From Opitutia bacterium (GTDB lineage Bacteria > Verrucomicrobiota > Verrucomicrobiia > Opitutales > Opitutaceae): a stretch of DNA of 37,413 nt. Every line of letters starts with the position of its first letter. Position 1 is the stretch's first letter. The position numbers and the translations under genes were made by a program. The stretch is taken from positions 1,151 through 38,563 of the forward strand of contig PLMW01000053.1 in assembly GCA_003142615.1 (NCBI GenBank). Reading direction: 5' to 3'. Below the pieces are notes generated by a model. The model worked only from the letters and a program-made list of their open reading frames with translations. It did no database searches and was not told the origin of the DNA. Shown one piece after another: positions 7,197 through 15,457 of this stretch.

Positions 7197-9020
7197 TCAG
7201 TCCGTGATCTTATTCCACCACGTTTTTTTCAGGATGAACGAGGTGATTATGAGCACCGCGATCGCCTCGTACATGGACTTCTTCTCCCGGATCACGATGT
7301 AAAGCGGCAGCACCACCAGCGAGGTCTGCCAGATGATCCCGATGACGATGTTGAACATGTCGCGCTTGAAATTCGCGTCGGATTTGAAGCTGGGGTCCGC
7401 CTGCACGACCTTCTCGTGGACGGGCTTCCAGAAACCCCAGGGCCGGACCTGCCGGTAGAATTTCATCAGGATTTCATCTCCCTCTGGCTTGGTCAGCAGC
7501 GTCCCGAGCATGCATCCAGCCGTCGAGAGCACGAGGATGACCGGGAACGAATACAACGGGTACAGATTGGCCGCAATGTCCGGGTAAAGCCAGAGGTACA
7601 GAAACGGAAACTTGGACAGGACCAGCGCGGCGACGATGCCCGTAATCATGCCCCAGAAGTAACCGTAGCCGTTGAAGCGCCACCAGTACCACTTGAGGAT
7701 GTTGGCCGCCGTGTAACCACCCCACAGCGCCGACACGATCCACTGTGTGACTTGATTAATGTCCCGCGCATGCAGGCCGAAAAGGATGCCGACAACCAAG
7801 AACGCGAACGACACGACGTAGCACATGACGATCAGCGTGCGCCGGCTGGCGTTCGGATTGATGTAGCGTTTGTAGATGTCGTTCACCACGTAGGCTGGCG
7901 CCGCGTTAACCGTAGCCGCGAAATTCGACATGTAGGCGGCGAGCAGCCCTGCCAGCACCAAGCCCAGGACTCCGACCGGCATAAAATTACTCAGCGTGTA
8001 CGGCAGAATCTGCTCGAAATCGATGTGGGAGCCCATGGCCCTGATCTGGGGGCTGAAAAACACCAGGCCCATCACCGTGAAGCCGGAGATCATGAGATAG
8101 CGGGGGAAAAACAGGCAGCAACACACAAACCAGTTCATCTTGGACGCGTCCTTCGGGCTTCGCGTCGCCAGAATCCGTTGCATGTCGTAGTTCGGCGCCG
8201 GGCCGGCGAAGCTGACCAGCACACCCTTGAACAGCATCATCATGAAGAAAATCGTGAAGAGCGAATAGCCGTCCTCAGCGATTTTCACATTGACGGACTG
8301 GATCAAGCCCGACCAGTCGAGGTTCAGGTGCCAGCCGAAAAAGAGGTCTTTCCAGCCGGCAGGCACGGCCGCCGAGATGGCTTCCGGCGAAATCTTCGTC
8401 ATCGCGACAATCGCCACGGCGAGGGAGGAAATCGTCAAAACCGTGAACTGGAGCAGCTCCGTGAGCACGACGCTGTACATGCCTCCCGCCACCACGTAGA
8501 CAGCCGTCACCAGCATCAACGCCATGGCGTAGGTGTTGGGCGAAAAACCCCACGGCAGGAACGGCGCGAGAAACTTGCCGATGCCCGCAAAGCCGTACGC
8601 CAGGAAACCGATCACGCTGACCAGGGCGAAGACCACCACGCTGATGTGGGCGAGAACGGCCCCGCGGTCGGATCCGAACCGGGTGTTGATCCACTCGGCG
8701 CCAGTCATCGCGTTAGAGCGGCGCATCCACTTCGACATGTAAACCATGAGGAAGATCTGGTTGAACACGGGCCAGAGCCAGGGCAGCCAGACCGACTTGA
8801 GGCCGTAGACGAACACGATGTACACCAGCCACATGGTACCGGTGATGTCGAACATGCCCCCCGCGTCAGATACGCCGAGGATCCAGTAGGGTAGTCCCTT
8901 GTCGGCTAGAAAGTAGGAATTCAGTCCCTTCGCCGCCCTTTTGGTCAGGACGAAACCGATGATGATGGTCAGGACCAGATAACTGCAGATGATACTGGTA
9001 TCGATCAGCCCTAATTTCAT
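7197..9020 (-). CDS. Sodium:solute symporter (SSS family)
   Basis: This 607-residue, very hydrophobic protein has some thirteen to fourteen predicted membrane helices. It shows SSS features: an N-terminal helix in LVLTIIIGFVLTKRAAKGLNSYF, then ADKGLPYWILGVSDAGGMFD, GAEWINTRFGSD, VYVVAGGMYSVVLTELLQ and GVLGLVLAGLLAAYMSNFAATVN. Such proteins use the sodium gradient to import sugars, amino acids, carboxylates or vitamins; the substrate cannot be read from the sequence. It lies in the 5-oxoproline locus on the opposite strand, convergent with pxpA, and downstream of a hybrid kinase read in the same direction after a 425-base gap. That arrangement allows a sensed-nutrient import role, which is inference. 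The C-terminus carries an extra cytoplasmic segment (about residues 510-560) before a last hydrophobic helix pair. Confidence 0.9.
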   Translation of the reverse strand: MKLGLIDTSIICSYLVLTIIIGFVLTKRAAKGLNSYFLADKGLPYWILGVSDAGGMFDITGTMWLVYIVFVYGLKSVWLPWLWPVFNQIFLMVYMSKWMRRSNAMTGAEWINTRFGSDRGAVLAHISVVVFALVSVIGFLAYGFAGIGKFLAPFLPWGFSPNTYAMALMLVTAVYVVAGGMYSVVLTELLQFTVLTISSLAVAIVAMTKISPEAISAAVPAGWKDLFFGWHLNLDWSGLIQSVNVKIAEDGYSLFTIFFMMMLFKGVLVSFAGPAPNYDMQRILATRSPKDASKMNWFVCCCLFFPRYLMISGFTVMGLVFFSPQIRAMGSHIDFEQILPYTLSNFMPVGVLGLVLAGLLAAYMSNFAATVNAAPAYVVNDIYKRYINPNASRRTLIVMCYVVSFAFLVVGILFGLHARDINQVTQWIVSALWGGYTAANILKWYWWRFNGYGYFWGMITGIVAALVLSKFPFLYLWLYPDIAANLYPLYSFPVILVLSTAGCMLGTLLTKPEGDEILMKFYRQVRPWGFWKPVHEKVVQADPSFKSDANFKRDMFNIVIGIIWQTSLVVLPLYIVIREKKSMYEAIAVLIITSFILKKTWWNKITD

Positions 9021-9445
9021 GAATTGATCGGGAGCTGGAGGTTAAGCGCGGGGGTGGGGGAGCAGGGGCGCAAGGTCCGGGCACCGAGGGCAAAAGTGGG
9101 ATGCGGCGATGCGCAAAGCGCAATCCTTTCACGCTCCTGGGCTGGCGCCGAAAGGAAGGACACAATCATGGCCGCAGTCGTTTAGATGCGGGCCCTGTTC
9201 TGCGCAAGATATACCTGCGGAGCGGTAAGGCGGCGATTGGTCCCATAGGGCAACGGACAGCACCCTAACACGCCCTCACCGGTTTTGCTGAAGCGCTAAG
9301 CACTCAATTTTGGGTAGACTGCTGAATGAAACGCCCGCCGGTTACTGCCAGTCTCTGACCCTTGGGGGAGTTGCACGCCGCGGGAGTGATGGTGGCAGCG
9401 TTCGCTCCGGTGGAAGCCTAGACTGCGACGCGCGTCTCGCTGCGC
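9021..9445. other. 425-base intergenic gap between kinase and symporter
   Basis: No convincing gene, RNA gene or repeat copy is visible here. Near the kinase stop, GACGCG (9427-9432) and CGCGTC (9449-9454) can pair around a 16-base loop, but no T-run follows on the minus strand, so I do not call a terminator. The gap presumably holds a promoter for the minus-strand symporter; I found no strong -35/-10 pair. Confidence 0.5.
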
Positions 9446-11959
9446 CTACGCGTCCTTCAACGCCTCGACGAGTTCCGTCTGGGTGAAAGGCTTGGCCAGG
9501 ATGCGATCGACCTGCAGTGCCTTCAGCGCCTGCATGTCCTCCTCAGCCACGCGGCCGCTCATGACCACAATCCGGCCGGCGAACGGGGTCTCCCGTATGC
9601 GTCGGACGAGATCCACGCCGCTCATTCGCGGCATGTTCACATCGAGCAGCAGCAGGTCGTAATGTTCCTGGTTGACAGAGAAATGGGACCACGCCTCCGC
9701 GCCATCGCTGAGATGTGTCACGGTATTTCCCAAGCGCTCGAGCACGGTTTTCATGGTGAGTGCCACCAGCGGATCGTCTTCCACCAGCAGGATGCGGCGA
9801 CCCGTTGTGGCAACCGGTGCAGCCATGGGCGCACTGTGCTTCCCGGACCGGGCCGATTCGACCTGCCAGCGCGGGAGCGTGATATGAAACCGCGTGCCCT
9901 CGCCGACCTTTGAGTCGACTGTCACGTGGCCGCCGGCATCCGCGACCAGATGCCAGGTCGTCGCCAGCCCCAGCCCCGTGCCCTTGCCGACATCCTTGGT
10001 GGTGAAAAACGGCTCGAAGATCCGCTCGATGATTTCCGGCTGGATGCCCAGTCCGTTGTCCTCGATCGTGATTCGTTGCCATGCCGCCAGCGAGCGGTCG
10101 GGCGCGTTCGTCATCACCGGATGGGTGGCGGCGGGCACTTCCTCCGCGGAAATCCGCAGGCGCGGCGTCCACCCCGCTTCGATCGGTTGCGCCAGTTTTT
10201 CCAGCAGGGTGTCGCGGGCGTTGATGACAAGGTTGAAGATGACCTGGTTGAGGTCGATCGGGTTGAACAGGATCGGCGGGAGTTCGGGCGGCAGGCGGGA
10301 CTCCCATACAATCCGGCGGTCGGTGGTGGGGCGGAGCAAGGCGAAGCAGTTGGCCACGGCGTCGGCAACCCACACCGGCTTGACGCGCTCGTCCGCCTTG
10401 CGTCCAAAGGTCAATAGACGCCGTGTCAGTTCGGCGGCGCGCGTGGCCGCTTGTTCGATGATCCCCAGCTCCGATTGCAGTGCAGCGTCGGCTTTGCGCT
10501 CGATCCGTAGCAGGCCGGCCGTGGCCATGATCGGTGTCAGGAGGTTGTTGAACTCATGGGCGATGCCGCCGACGAGTTCGCCGAGGGCGCGGAGTCGGCG
10601 CGACTGGGCAATCTCGTGATCCATGAGGCGGCGCTTGGTGATGTCGGCCGACAGGACGCAAAGCCTGGGGGTGCCGGACTCTCCCGGCCCCAGGGGGACG
10701 AGGGTGGTCTCAAGCAACTGTTGGGTCGTGGGAAGAGGCGTCTCCCATTGGTCGGTGCGCTCGGCGGCACGCCAGCGGGCCGTCACCTCGTCCCAATAAG
10801 TCCGCAGTTCCGGTGAAAAGGGGAGTTCGTCCAGCCGGCAGCCGGGGGCGGTGGCGAGATCAAGCCCGAAGAGCCGGGCCGCCTCGCTGTTCAACGAAAC
10901 GAGCCGGCATGATCCTTCCGCCGGTGTCTCGACCACCACGGTGGCAAGCGGATGTTTATCATGCAGCGCGGCCAGCATGGACCGCTGCTCCGCCAGCTCA
11001 GCTGCCTGCCGTACGACACGGCGCGACAAGCTGCGCTGCCGCAGAAACCCCCAGGTCACGACCCCGCAGGCCAGGGCGAGCACGGCCGCCACATAGCTGA
11101 CCACCTCCACCGCGGTGAAGGTCATCTTTTCATAGCGTCCGAACCATTTGTGATAGATCTCGTCGAACTCCCCGGTGCGGTGGAGGATGGCCAGGCCCTC
11201 GTTGAGCCGCGCGAGCAGCAGGGTTTCGCCGCTGCGGACGGTAAAGCAGTAGCGCACATCGTAGCCCTGCAGTTTGTCATCGAGCACCTTGAGATTCTTC
11301 AGTCCGAACCGGTCGATCAGCGAAATCGCGGTGAGGCGCGACAGCACGGCGGCGTCGCAATGTCCCGCGCTCAAGAGGCGCAGGTACTCCTCAGTCGTCT
11401 CCGTATACAACGGGATCGCCTCGGGCTGCTGCTCCAGCAAATACCGTTCACCGACGGTGCCCTTCTGGCCCACCGCCACCTGACGGCCCTTCAAGTCGTT
11501 CGCCCGGTGGATGTGCTGCTCGTCCTTGCGTACGACGATGACGGTTTCGAAACGCACGATCGGCACCGAGAAATCGGCGAATAACCGGCGCGCCGGAGTC
11601 TCGCCCCACCATGGGACGACATCAATCCGGCCGCTCCGCAGCGCATCGGTCAATTCGGAATTGGGCACGACCACCCGCTTGAGGTGGAGGTCCATCACGC
11701 GGGCCACGGCATCGGACAGATCGATGATGAATCCCTGCAGCTGGCCGTCGGTATCGCGGAAGGAATAGGGGAAGGTGCTCTCCGATGTCCCGAACGCGAT
11801 CGGCTTGCTGGGATCCCGTTCCTTCCTGGGCGCGTCCTGAGCCAACCCGGCCGGCACTGCCAGGGTCAGCATTGCGATCCAAAGCCACGACCGTCGTTGA
11901 ACCCGGAAGATTCGTTTGCTGATCCCTTGGCAGGGGCGGGTGGACATGACTGTAGCCAC
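9446..11959 (-). CDS. Hybrid sensor histidine kinase with periplasmic solute-binding domain
   Basis: The 837-residue product has an N-terminal signal/anchor (about residues 24-41) and a family 3 solute-binding domain (about 50-275: IAFGTSESTFPYSF, GFIIDLSDAVAR, DLKGRQVAVGQKGT). A membrane helix follows near 281-306, then a PAS-like region (about 325-450), a HisKA box with phospho-acceptor His468 in GGIAHEFNNLLTP, and an ATPase domain (N box INARDTLLEK, DNGLGI, FFTTKDVGKGTGLGL). A C-terminal receiver has Asp773 in LLLLDVNMPRM. It would sense a small solute, amino-acid-like by family, outside the cytoplasm and relay phosphate to its own receiver. No separate response regulator lies nearby. The longest frame starts at a GTG at 11959; an ATG at 11947 is also possible and neither has a clear ribosome binding site. 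Its place beside the symporter and 5-oxoproline genes suggests nutrient sensing. Confidence 0.92.
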   Translation of the reverse strand: MATVMSTRPCQGISKRIFRVQRRSWLWIAMLTLAVPAGLAQDAPRKERDPSKPIAFGTSESTFPYSFRDTDGQLQGFIIDLSDAVARVMDLHLKRVVVPNSELTDALRSGRIDVVPWWGETPARRLFADFSVPIVRFETVIVVRKDEQHIHRANDLKGRQVAVGQKGTVGERYLLEQQPEAIPLYTETTEEYLRLLSAGHCDAAVLSRLTAISLIDRFGLKNLKVLDDKLQGYDVRYCFTVRSGETLLLARLNEGLAILHRTGEFDEIYHKWFGRYEKMTFTAVEVVSYVAAVLALACGVVTWGFLRQRSLSRRVVRQAAELAEQRSMLAALHDKHPLATVVVETPAEGSCRLVSLNSEAARLFGLDLATAPGCRLDELPFSPELRTYWDEVTARWRAAERTDQWETPLPTTQQLLETTLVPLGPGESGTPRLCVLSADITKRRLMDHEIAQSRRLRALGELVGGIAHEFNNLLTPIMATAGLLRIERKADAALQSELGIIEQAATRAAELTRRLLTFGRKADERVKPVWVADAVANCFALLRPTTDRRIVWESRLPPELPPILFNPIDLNQVIFNLVINARDTLLEKLAQPIEAGWTPRLRISAEEVPAATHPVMTNAPDRSLAAWQRITIEDNGLGIQPEIIERIFEPFFTTKDVGKGTGLGLATTWHLVADAGGHVTVDSKVGEGTRFHITLPRWQVESARSGKHSAPMAAPVATTGRRILLVEDDPLVALTMKTVLERLGNTVTHLSDGAEAWSHFSVNQEHYDLLLLDVNMPRMSGVDLVRRIRETPFAGRIVVMSGRVAEEDMQALKALQVDRILAKPFTQTELVEALKDA

Positions 11960-12346
11960 GTTGCGAGTATCACTGGATCGACCCGGACTTCAATTATCTA
12001 CTTCCAGGGAGAACTACCGATCAGGCGCCGGACCATGGGAGGCATCGAGAGCGGCAGGGCGAGGTCTTCGCCGGCACGTCCATGAGGAGCCCGCAAATCA
12101 GCCGGCAGCGGAAAATCGTGGAGACGCCGGGGGCGCGGCATGCGCAGCTCCGGATGGACACGAAGCATTTTTTCTTCCTTGGTGGGTGGCGGTGAAATCC
12201 GTGCTCGGGGAAATGAACTCCTTCCTGCCCGCCGGCCCGGCCTCCTTCGGCGGGAGGAGGATGAATTTCTCGTGGCGGGCGGCGTTCGAGGGCTGGTGGC
12301 GGTTGAAACTGCCAAGGATCGGCGGGAAACTGCAAGCACCGGTTCC
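11960..12346. other. Divergent intergenic region between kinase and DUF969 gene
   Basis: About 387 bases separate the two divergent genes, so promoters in both directions are expected. A 12-base match to the right arm of the intergenic heptamer repeats (GTGAAATCCGTG, 12192-12203) lies here, with only a poor left partner near 12151-12165, so it may be a decayed copy. The frame of the DUF969 gene is open through part of this region (from 12140), but its product there lacks family similarity. No RNA gene is recognisable. Confidence 0.5.
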
Positions 12347-13039
12347 ATGATCAAACTCATCGGAATTCTCGTCGTGGCGGCCGGCTTTGCCCTGCGGTTC
12401 AACACGCTGCTGGTGGTCATGGCTGCGGGCCTCGCGACGGGGCTTTGCGCGGGCATGTCGTTCCATGAAATCCTGACGCAGTTCGGAAAATATTTCGTCG
12501 AAAACCGCTATCTGACGCTGCCGGTGGTGCTGATCGTGCCGGTCATCGGCCTGCTCGAACGGCACGGTTTGCAGGAGCACGCAGAGCGGTTCATCCGCAA
12601 CGCCCGGGCGGCGACGGCGGGCCGGGTGCTGCTGCTGTACGCGGCCGTGCGGCAGGTTTTCATCGCGTTTGGTGTCAAACTCGGAGGCCACGCCGAGATG
12701 GTGCGGCCGCTCGTTGCCCCCATGGCCGAAGGCGCGGCGCGGGCCCGGCATGGCGCGCTGCCGGAGAAGACCGTGCAGGCCATTCGCGCCCATGCGGCGG
12801 CGGCGGAAAACGTGGGTAACTTTTTCGGGGAGGACATCTTTATCGCGGTCGGCGCGGTTCTGCTCATGAAGGGTTTTTTCGACGCCGAGGGCATGAATGT
12901 TGGTGTCTGGTCGATGGCGTTGTGGGGGATTCCGACGGCGCTGGTGGCATTCGCCGTGTTGTGGTGGCGCTGCCGGAGGCTGGACCGGCGCGTGGCGCGT
13001 GAGGCGACGGTCGGCACGGAAGGGAAGGACTGGTCGTGA
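12347..13039 (+). CDS. 5-oxoproline transporter, DUF969 family subunit
   Basis: This 230-residue membrane protein matches DUF969: it opens with MIKLIGILVVAAGFALRFNTLLVV, followed by YLTLPVVLIVPVIGLLERHGLQEHA, GRVLLLYAAVRQVFIAFG and AENVGNFFGEDIFIAVGAVLL. DUF969 and DUF979 proteins occur as adjacent pairs beside pxpABC and pcp, and are annotated as the two subunits of a 5-oxoproline transporter. The neighbourhood here (pxpBCA upstream, pcp downstream) matches that pattern. The start at 12347 is chosen because family similarity begins there. The stop overlaps the GTG start of the DUF979 gene by four bases, so the subunits are translationally coupled. Transport activity is inferred from family and context, not visible in the sequence. 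Confidence 0.9.
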   Translation: MIKLIGILVVAAGFALRFNTLLVVMAAGLATGLCAGMSFHEILTQFGKYFVENRYLTLPVVLIVPVIGLLERHGLQEHAERFIRNARAATAGRVLLLYAAVRQVFIAFGVKLGGHAEMVRPLVAPMAEGAARARHGALPEKTVQAIRAHAAAAENVGNFFGEDIFIAVGAVLLMKGFFDAEGMNVGVWSMALWGIPTALVAFAVLWWRCRRLDRRVAREATVGTEGKDWS

Positions 13040-13998
13040 AACTGGTCACCATCGAGGCGTTTTACGCCATCGTGGGCCTCATCCTGCTGCTGGTGGCCGG
13101 CCGCATCGTATTGGACGCGTCGCACCCGAAGCGCTGGGGTTCGGCGCTATTTTGGGTGCTGCTGGCCGCGACGTTTCTGTTCGGCAGGATGATTCCGCCC
13201 GTCATCGTCGGTTATCTTGTGCTCGCCATGGTGGTGCTGGCGGCGGTGAAGCAGGTGGGACCTTCGACCGGGCATAGCGCGCCGCGCGCCGAGCGGGCGG
13301 CGCACGAGGAGCGTCTACGGCACCGCCTGCTGTGGCCGGCGTTGCTGATCCCGGTCACGGCGGTGGCGGGCACGTTGCTGCTGGGCAAGGTGCGCTTCGG
13401 CAGCGTCTGGCTGGTCGATCCCAAGCAGGTGGCCCTGATCTCGCTCAGTCTCGGCGCGCTGCTCGCGCTGGGCCTGGGTCTGCGCCTGACGAGGGCGCCG
13501 GTGCTCACGCCGCTGGTCGAGGGCAGCCGGCTGCTGCAAACCATCGGCTGGGCGCTGATCCTGCCGCAGATGCTGGCGGCGCTGGGCGGCATCTTTGCCC
13601 AGGCCGGCGTGGGCGGGGTGATTGCGCAAATCGTGACGGCGGCCCTGCCGGCGCAGCATGCGTTCGTCGCGGTGCTGGCCTACTGCGCGGGCATGGCGCT
13701 TTTCACCATCGTGATGGGCAACGCCTTCGCGGCGTTCGCCGTCATCACGGGCGGCATCGGCCTGCCGCTCATCGTCCGGATGCACGGCGGCAACCCGGCC
13801 ATCATGGCGGCCATCGGCATGCTGTCCGGCTACTGCGGCACGCTGGTGACGCCGATGGCGGCCAACTTCAACATCGTGCCGGCGATGCTGCTGGAATTGC
13901 CGGACCGGCACGCCGTCATCAAAGCACAGGTGCCCATCGCCGCCGTCATCTTCATCGCGAATGTGCTGTTGATGTGGCTCTGTGTCTACCGATTCTGA
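13036..13998 (+). CDS. 5-oxoproline transporter, DUF979 family subunit
   Basis: The 320-residue protein starts at a GTG overlapping the DUF969 stop (GTGA). It has about nine hydrophobic segments and the DUF979 signatures: FYAIVGLILLLVAGRI, FGRMIPPVIVGYLVLAMVVL, and a C-terminal block GNAFAAFAVITGGIGLPLI followed by GMLSGYCGTLVTPMAANFN. It would form the second membrane subunit of the inferred 5-oxoproline importer. A charged cytoplasmic loop (about residues 80-98) is rich in Arg, Glu and His. The gene is followed by a heptamer inverted repeat (14003-14072) and then pcp in the same direction. Confidence 0.9.
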   Translation: MKLVTIEAFYAIVGLILLLVAGRIVLDASHPKRWGSALFWVLLAATFLFGRMIPPVIVGYLVLAMVVLAAVKQVGPSTGHSAPRAERAAHEERLRHRLLWPALLIPVTAVAGTLLLGKVRFGSVWLVDPKQVALISLSLGALLALGLGLRLTRAPVLTPLVEGSRLLQTIGWALILPQMLAALGGIFAQAGVGGVIAQIVTAALPAQHAFVAVLAYCAGMALFTIVMGNAFAAFAVITGGIGLPLIVRMHGGNPAIMAAIGMLSGYCGTLVTPMAANFNIVPAMLLELPDRHAVIKAQVPIAAVIFIANVLLMWLCVYRF

Positions 13999-14002
13999 AT
14001 TG

Positions 14003-14072
14003 AACCACGGATCGCACCGATGAACACAGATCGCTTTTCTGTCATCCGTGTCTATCTGTGAAATCCGTGGTC
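14003..14072. repeat. Heptamer inverted repeat, copy 3 (DUF979-pcp gap)
   Basis: The left arm has CACGGAT (14006-14012), CACCGAT (14015-14021) and CACAGAT (14025-14031), spaced by 2 and 3 bases. The right arm, as reverse complement, has CACGGAT (14063-14069), CACAGAT (14054-14060) and CACGGAT (14044-14050), with the same 2/3 spacing. Together with the copy at 1414 this is the best-preserved member. It ends 8 bases before the pcp start codon, so a folded transcript would place a hairpin just before the AAAGGAAA ribosome binding region. Confidence 0.82.
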
Positions 14073-14080
14073 AAAGGAAA

Positions 14081-14725
14081 ATGAAGACTGTTCTGCTCAC
14101 CGGCTTTGAACCCTTTGGCGGCGGGAAGGTGAATTCATCGTGGGAGGCCGTGCGGCGGCTCAACGGCCGGGTGATCCGCGGACACCGGATCGTGGCGCGG
14201 CGGCTGGCGACGGTGTATGACCAATCGCTCGCAACGTTGCGGCGGCACCTCACGACAGTAAAACCGGCGCTCGTGATCTGCGTGGGGCAGGCGGCGGGCC
14301 GCGCCGAGGTGACCCCCGAGCGTGTGGCCATCAATGTCGACGATTCACGCATCCCCGACAATGCCGGGCGGAAGCCGGTGGATGGGCCAGTCGTACCGGG
14401 CGGACCGGTGGCCTACTGGTCGACGCTGCCGGTCAAGGCCATCGTGCGCGCGCTCCGCCGGTGCGGTATTTCCGCCTCCGTCTCGCCGACCGCGGGCACG
14501 TTTGTCTGCAATCACGTTTTCTACGGGCTGATGCACGAACTGGCGAAGAACGGCAACCAGGTGCGCGGTGGATTCATCCATGTGCCATTGCTTCCTGCAC
14601 CGACGACCCCCCGGCGAGGCTCGGGGCGGGCCAAGTCCGGCCCGTCCGGTCTGCCGCTGGAGATGATGGTGGAGGCACTCAAGGTGGCGGTGCGGGAGTC
14701 GCTCCGGCCGCCATGGCATGACTAG
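14081..14725 (+). CDS. pcp: Pyroglutamyl-peptidase I (peptidase family C15)
   Basis: This 214-residue protein begins KTVLLTGFEPFGG, the C15 signature. The catalytic triad can be placed: Glu80 in PERVAIN, Cys143 in TAGTFVCNHVFYG and His167 in GGFIHVPLLP. The enzyme removes N-terminal pyroglutamyl residues from peptides in the cytoplasm, releasing 5-oxoproline that PxpABC can convert to glutamate. The start at ATG 14081 follows an AAAGGAAA ribosome binding site; an in-frame upstream start at 14048 would lie within the repeat and is rejected. The segment after the active-site His (PTTPRRGSGRAKSGPSG) is a basic, glycine-rich variable loop. Last gene of the 5-oxoproline cluster. Confidence 0.95.
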   Translation: MKTVLLTGFEPFGGGKVNSSWEAVRRLNGRVIRGHRIVARRLATVYDQSLATLRRHLTTVKPALVICVGQAAGRAEVTPERVAINVDDSRIPDNAGRKPVDGPVVPGGPVAYWSTLPVKAIVRALRRCGISASVSPTAGTFVCNHVFYGLMHELAKNGNQVRGGFIHVPLLPAPTTPRRGSGRAKSGPSGLPLEMMVEALKVAVRESLRPPWHD

Positions 14726-14744
14726 CAGCTTCCCTTGCCTGCAT

Positions 14745-14766
14745 CCGGTCTTGCGGACCGGGAAGA
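14745..14766 (+). terminator. Possible weak terminator hairpin after pcp
   Basis: CCGGTC (14745-14750) and GACCGG (14756-14761) pair perfectly around a 5-base loop just after pcp. Only a short T-containing stretch follows, so intrinsic termination would be inefficient. Confidence 0.3.
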
Positions 14767-14767
14767 T

Positions 14768-14795
14768 TTGCCGTCGGGCATTTTCGTGCTAGATG
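14768..14795 (+). promoter_or_regulatory. Possible promoter of the monoheme protein gene
   Basis: TTGCCG (14768-14773) and an extended -10-like TGCTAGATG (14787-14795) are separated by 16 bases. If used, transcription would start near 14802, favouring the in-frame ATG at 14805 over the ATG at 14793. The TGCTAG core resembles the one before the DUF2127 gene. Weak evidence. Confidence 0.3.
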
Positions 14796-15380
14796 TATGC
14801 GGGTATGGGCAATTTTTCCGCCAATCGTGGAGGAGTGAATGAACCGCGGCCACCGGGCGCCTGGCGGACGCTGGTCATGGTGCTGGCGATGATCCTTGCC
14901 GCCGTCGCGTTGTGGGGCGCGGTGGCGGCTTCCCGCCGCGTTTTCCGGCTCGAGGAACGGGTCAAGGCGCTCGAGCAGCCCAGGCCCTATCCGTTGGGCG
15001 AGCAAATGGGCTACCTGCAGCGTTACATCGAGAAGCTGTATTTCGCCGGACAGGCGCAAAACTGGGAACTCGCGGACTTCTACGCCCGCGAGTTGGACGA
15101 AACGGTCGAGGACATCATGTCCGCGAAGGTCGTCAAGGAGGGTGTCGAGGTGAGCAAGCTCATGACCACCATGCTGCCGCCGGCCGAGCAGGGCCTGCAG
15201 GAGGCCGTGCAGGCCAGGGACCCGGAACTTTTCCAGACACGTTATGGGGCGCTGGTGGACACCTGCAACGCCTGCCATCAGGAGGCAAAGCACGGTTTCA
15301 TGAACATCACGATCCCGGATCGGCCGTCGGTGACGAACCAGTCGTTTGCCCCTGAGCGCGGGACCGGCGGCGGCTTATAA
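14793..15380 (+). CDS. Membrane-anchored monoheme c-type cytochrome-like protein
   Basis: The 195-residue frame has one N-terminal membrane helix (about residues 25-46) and a short coiled-coil-like stretch (RVFRLEERVKALEQ). An alpha-helical domain follows, with one haem attachment motif, CNACH, at residues 158-162 preceded by TRYGALVDT. The helical layout (YLQRYIEKLYFAGQAQNWEL, FYARELDETVEDI) with CxxCH close to the C-terminus resembles cytochrome c-prime-like four-helix proteins, but I do not place it in a named family. It would be anchored in the inner membrane with the haem outside, matured by the CcsA/ResB system encoded at the left of the window. The start is uncertain: ATG 14793, ATG 14805 and GTG 14835 are all in frame. 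Role unknown; electron transfer or haem sensing are options. Confidence 0.8.
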   Translation: MYAGMGNFSANRGGVNEPRPPGAWRTLVMVLAMILAAVALWGAVAASRRVFRLEERVKALEQPRPYPLGEQMGYLQRYIEKLYFAGQAQNWELADFYARELDETVEDIMSAKVVKEGVEVSKLMTTMLPPAEQGLQEAVQARDPELFQTRYGALVDTCNACHQEAKHGFMNITIPDRPSVTNQSFAPERGTGGGL

Positions 15381-15412
15381 GCAATTCGTGAGATCCGCGC
15401 CGGCAGGCATCA

Positions 15413-15418
15413 TATAAT
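15413..15418 (+). promoter_or_regulatory. Consensus -10 hexamer before hydroxylase gene
   Basis: A perfect TATAAT occurs in the 77-base gap ahead of the hydroxylase-like gene, but no good -35 box lies 16-18 bases upstream. It is noted because such a match is rare in this GC-rich sequence. Confidence 0.25.
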
Positions 15419-15457
15419 CTTCTTCCGCCCGCCGGCCGGATTTCCTGAGAAAATGGG

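Noticed and set aside
6921-8894. A 657-codon plus-strand frame opposite the symporter
   Set aside because: It starts inside pxpA in another frame and continues antisense to the symporter; the translation is charged and repetitive with no domain.
9021-9445. A possible sigma-54-type promoter (TGGGGGAGTTGCAC)
   Set aside because: The GG-to-GC spacing is 7 bases rather than the 10 that sigma-54 promoters need.
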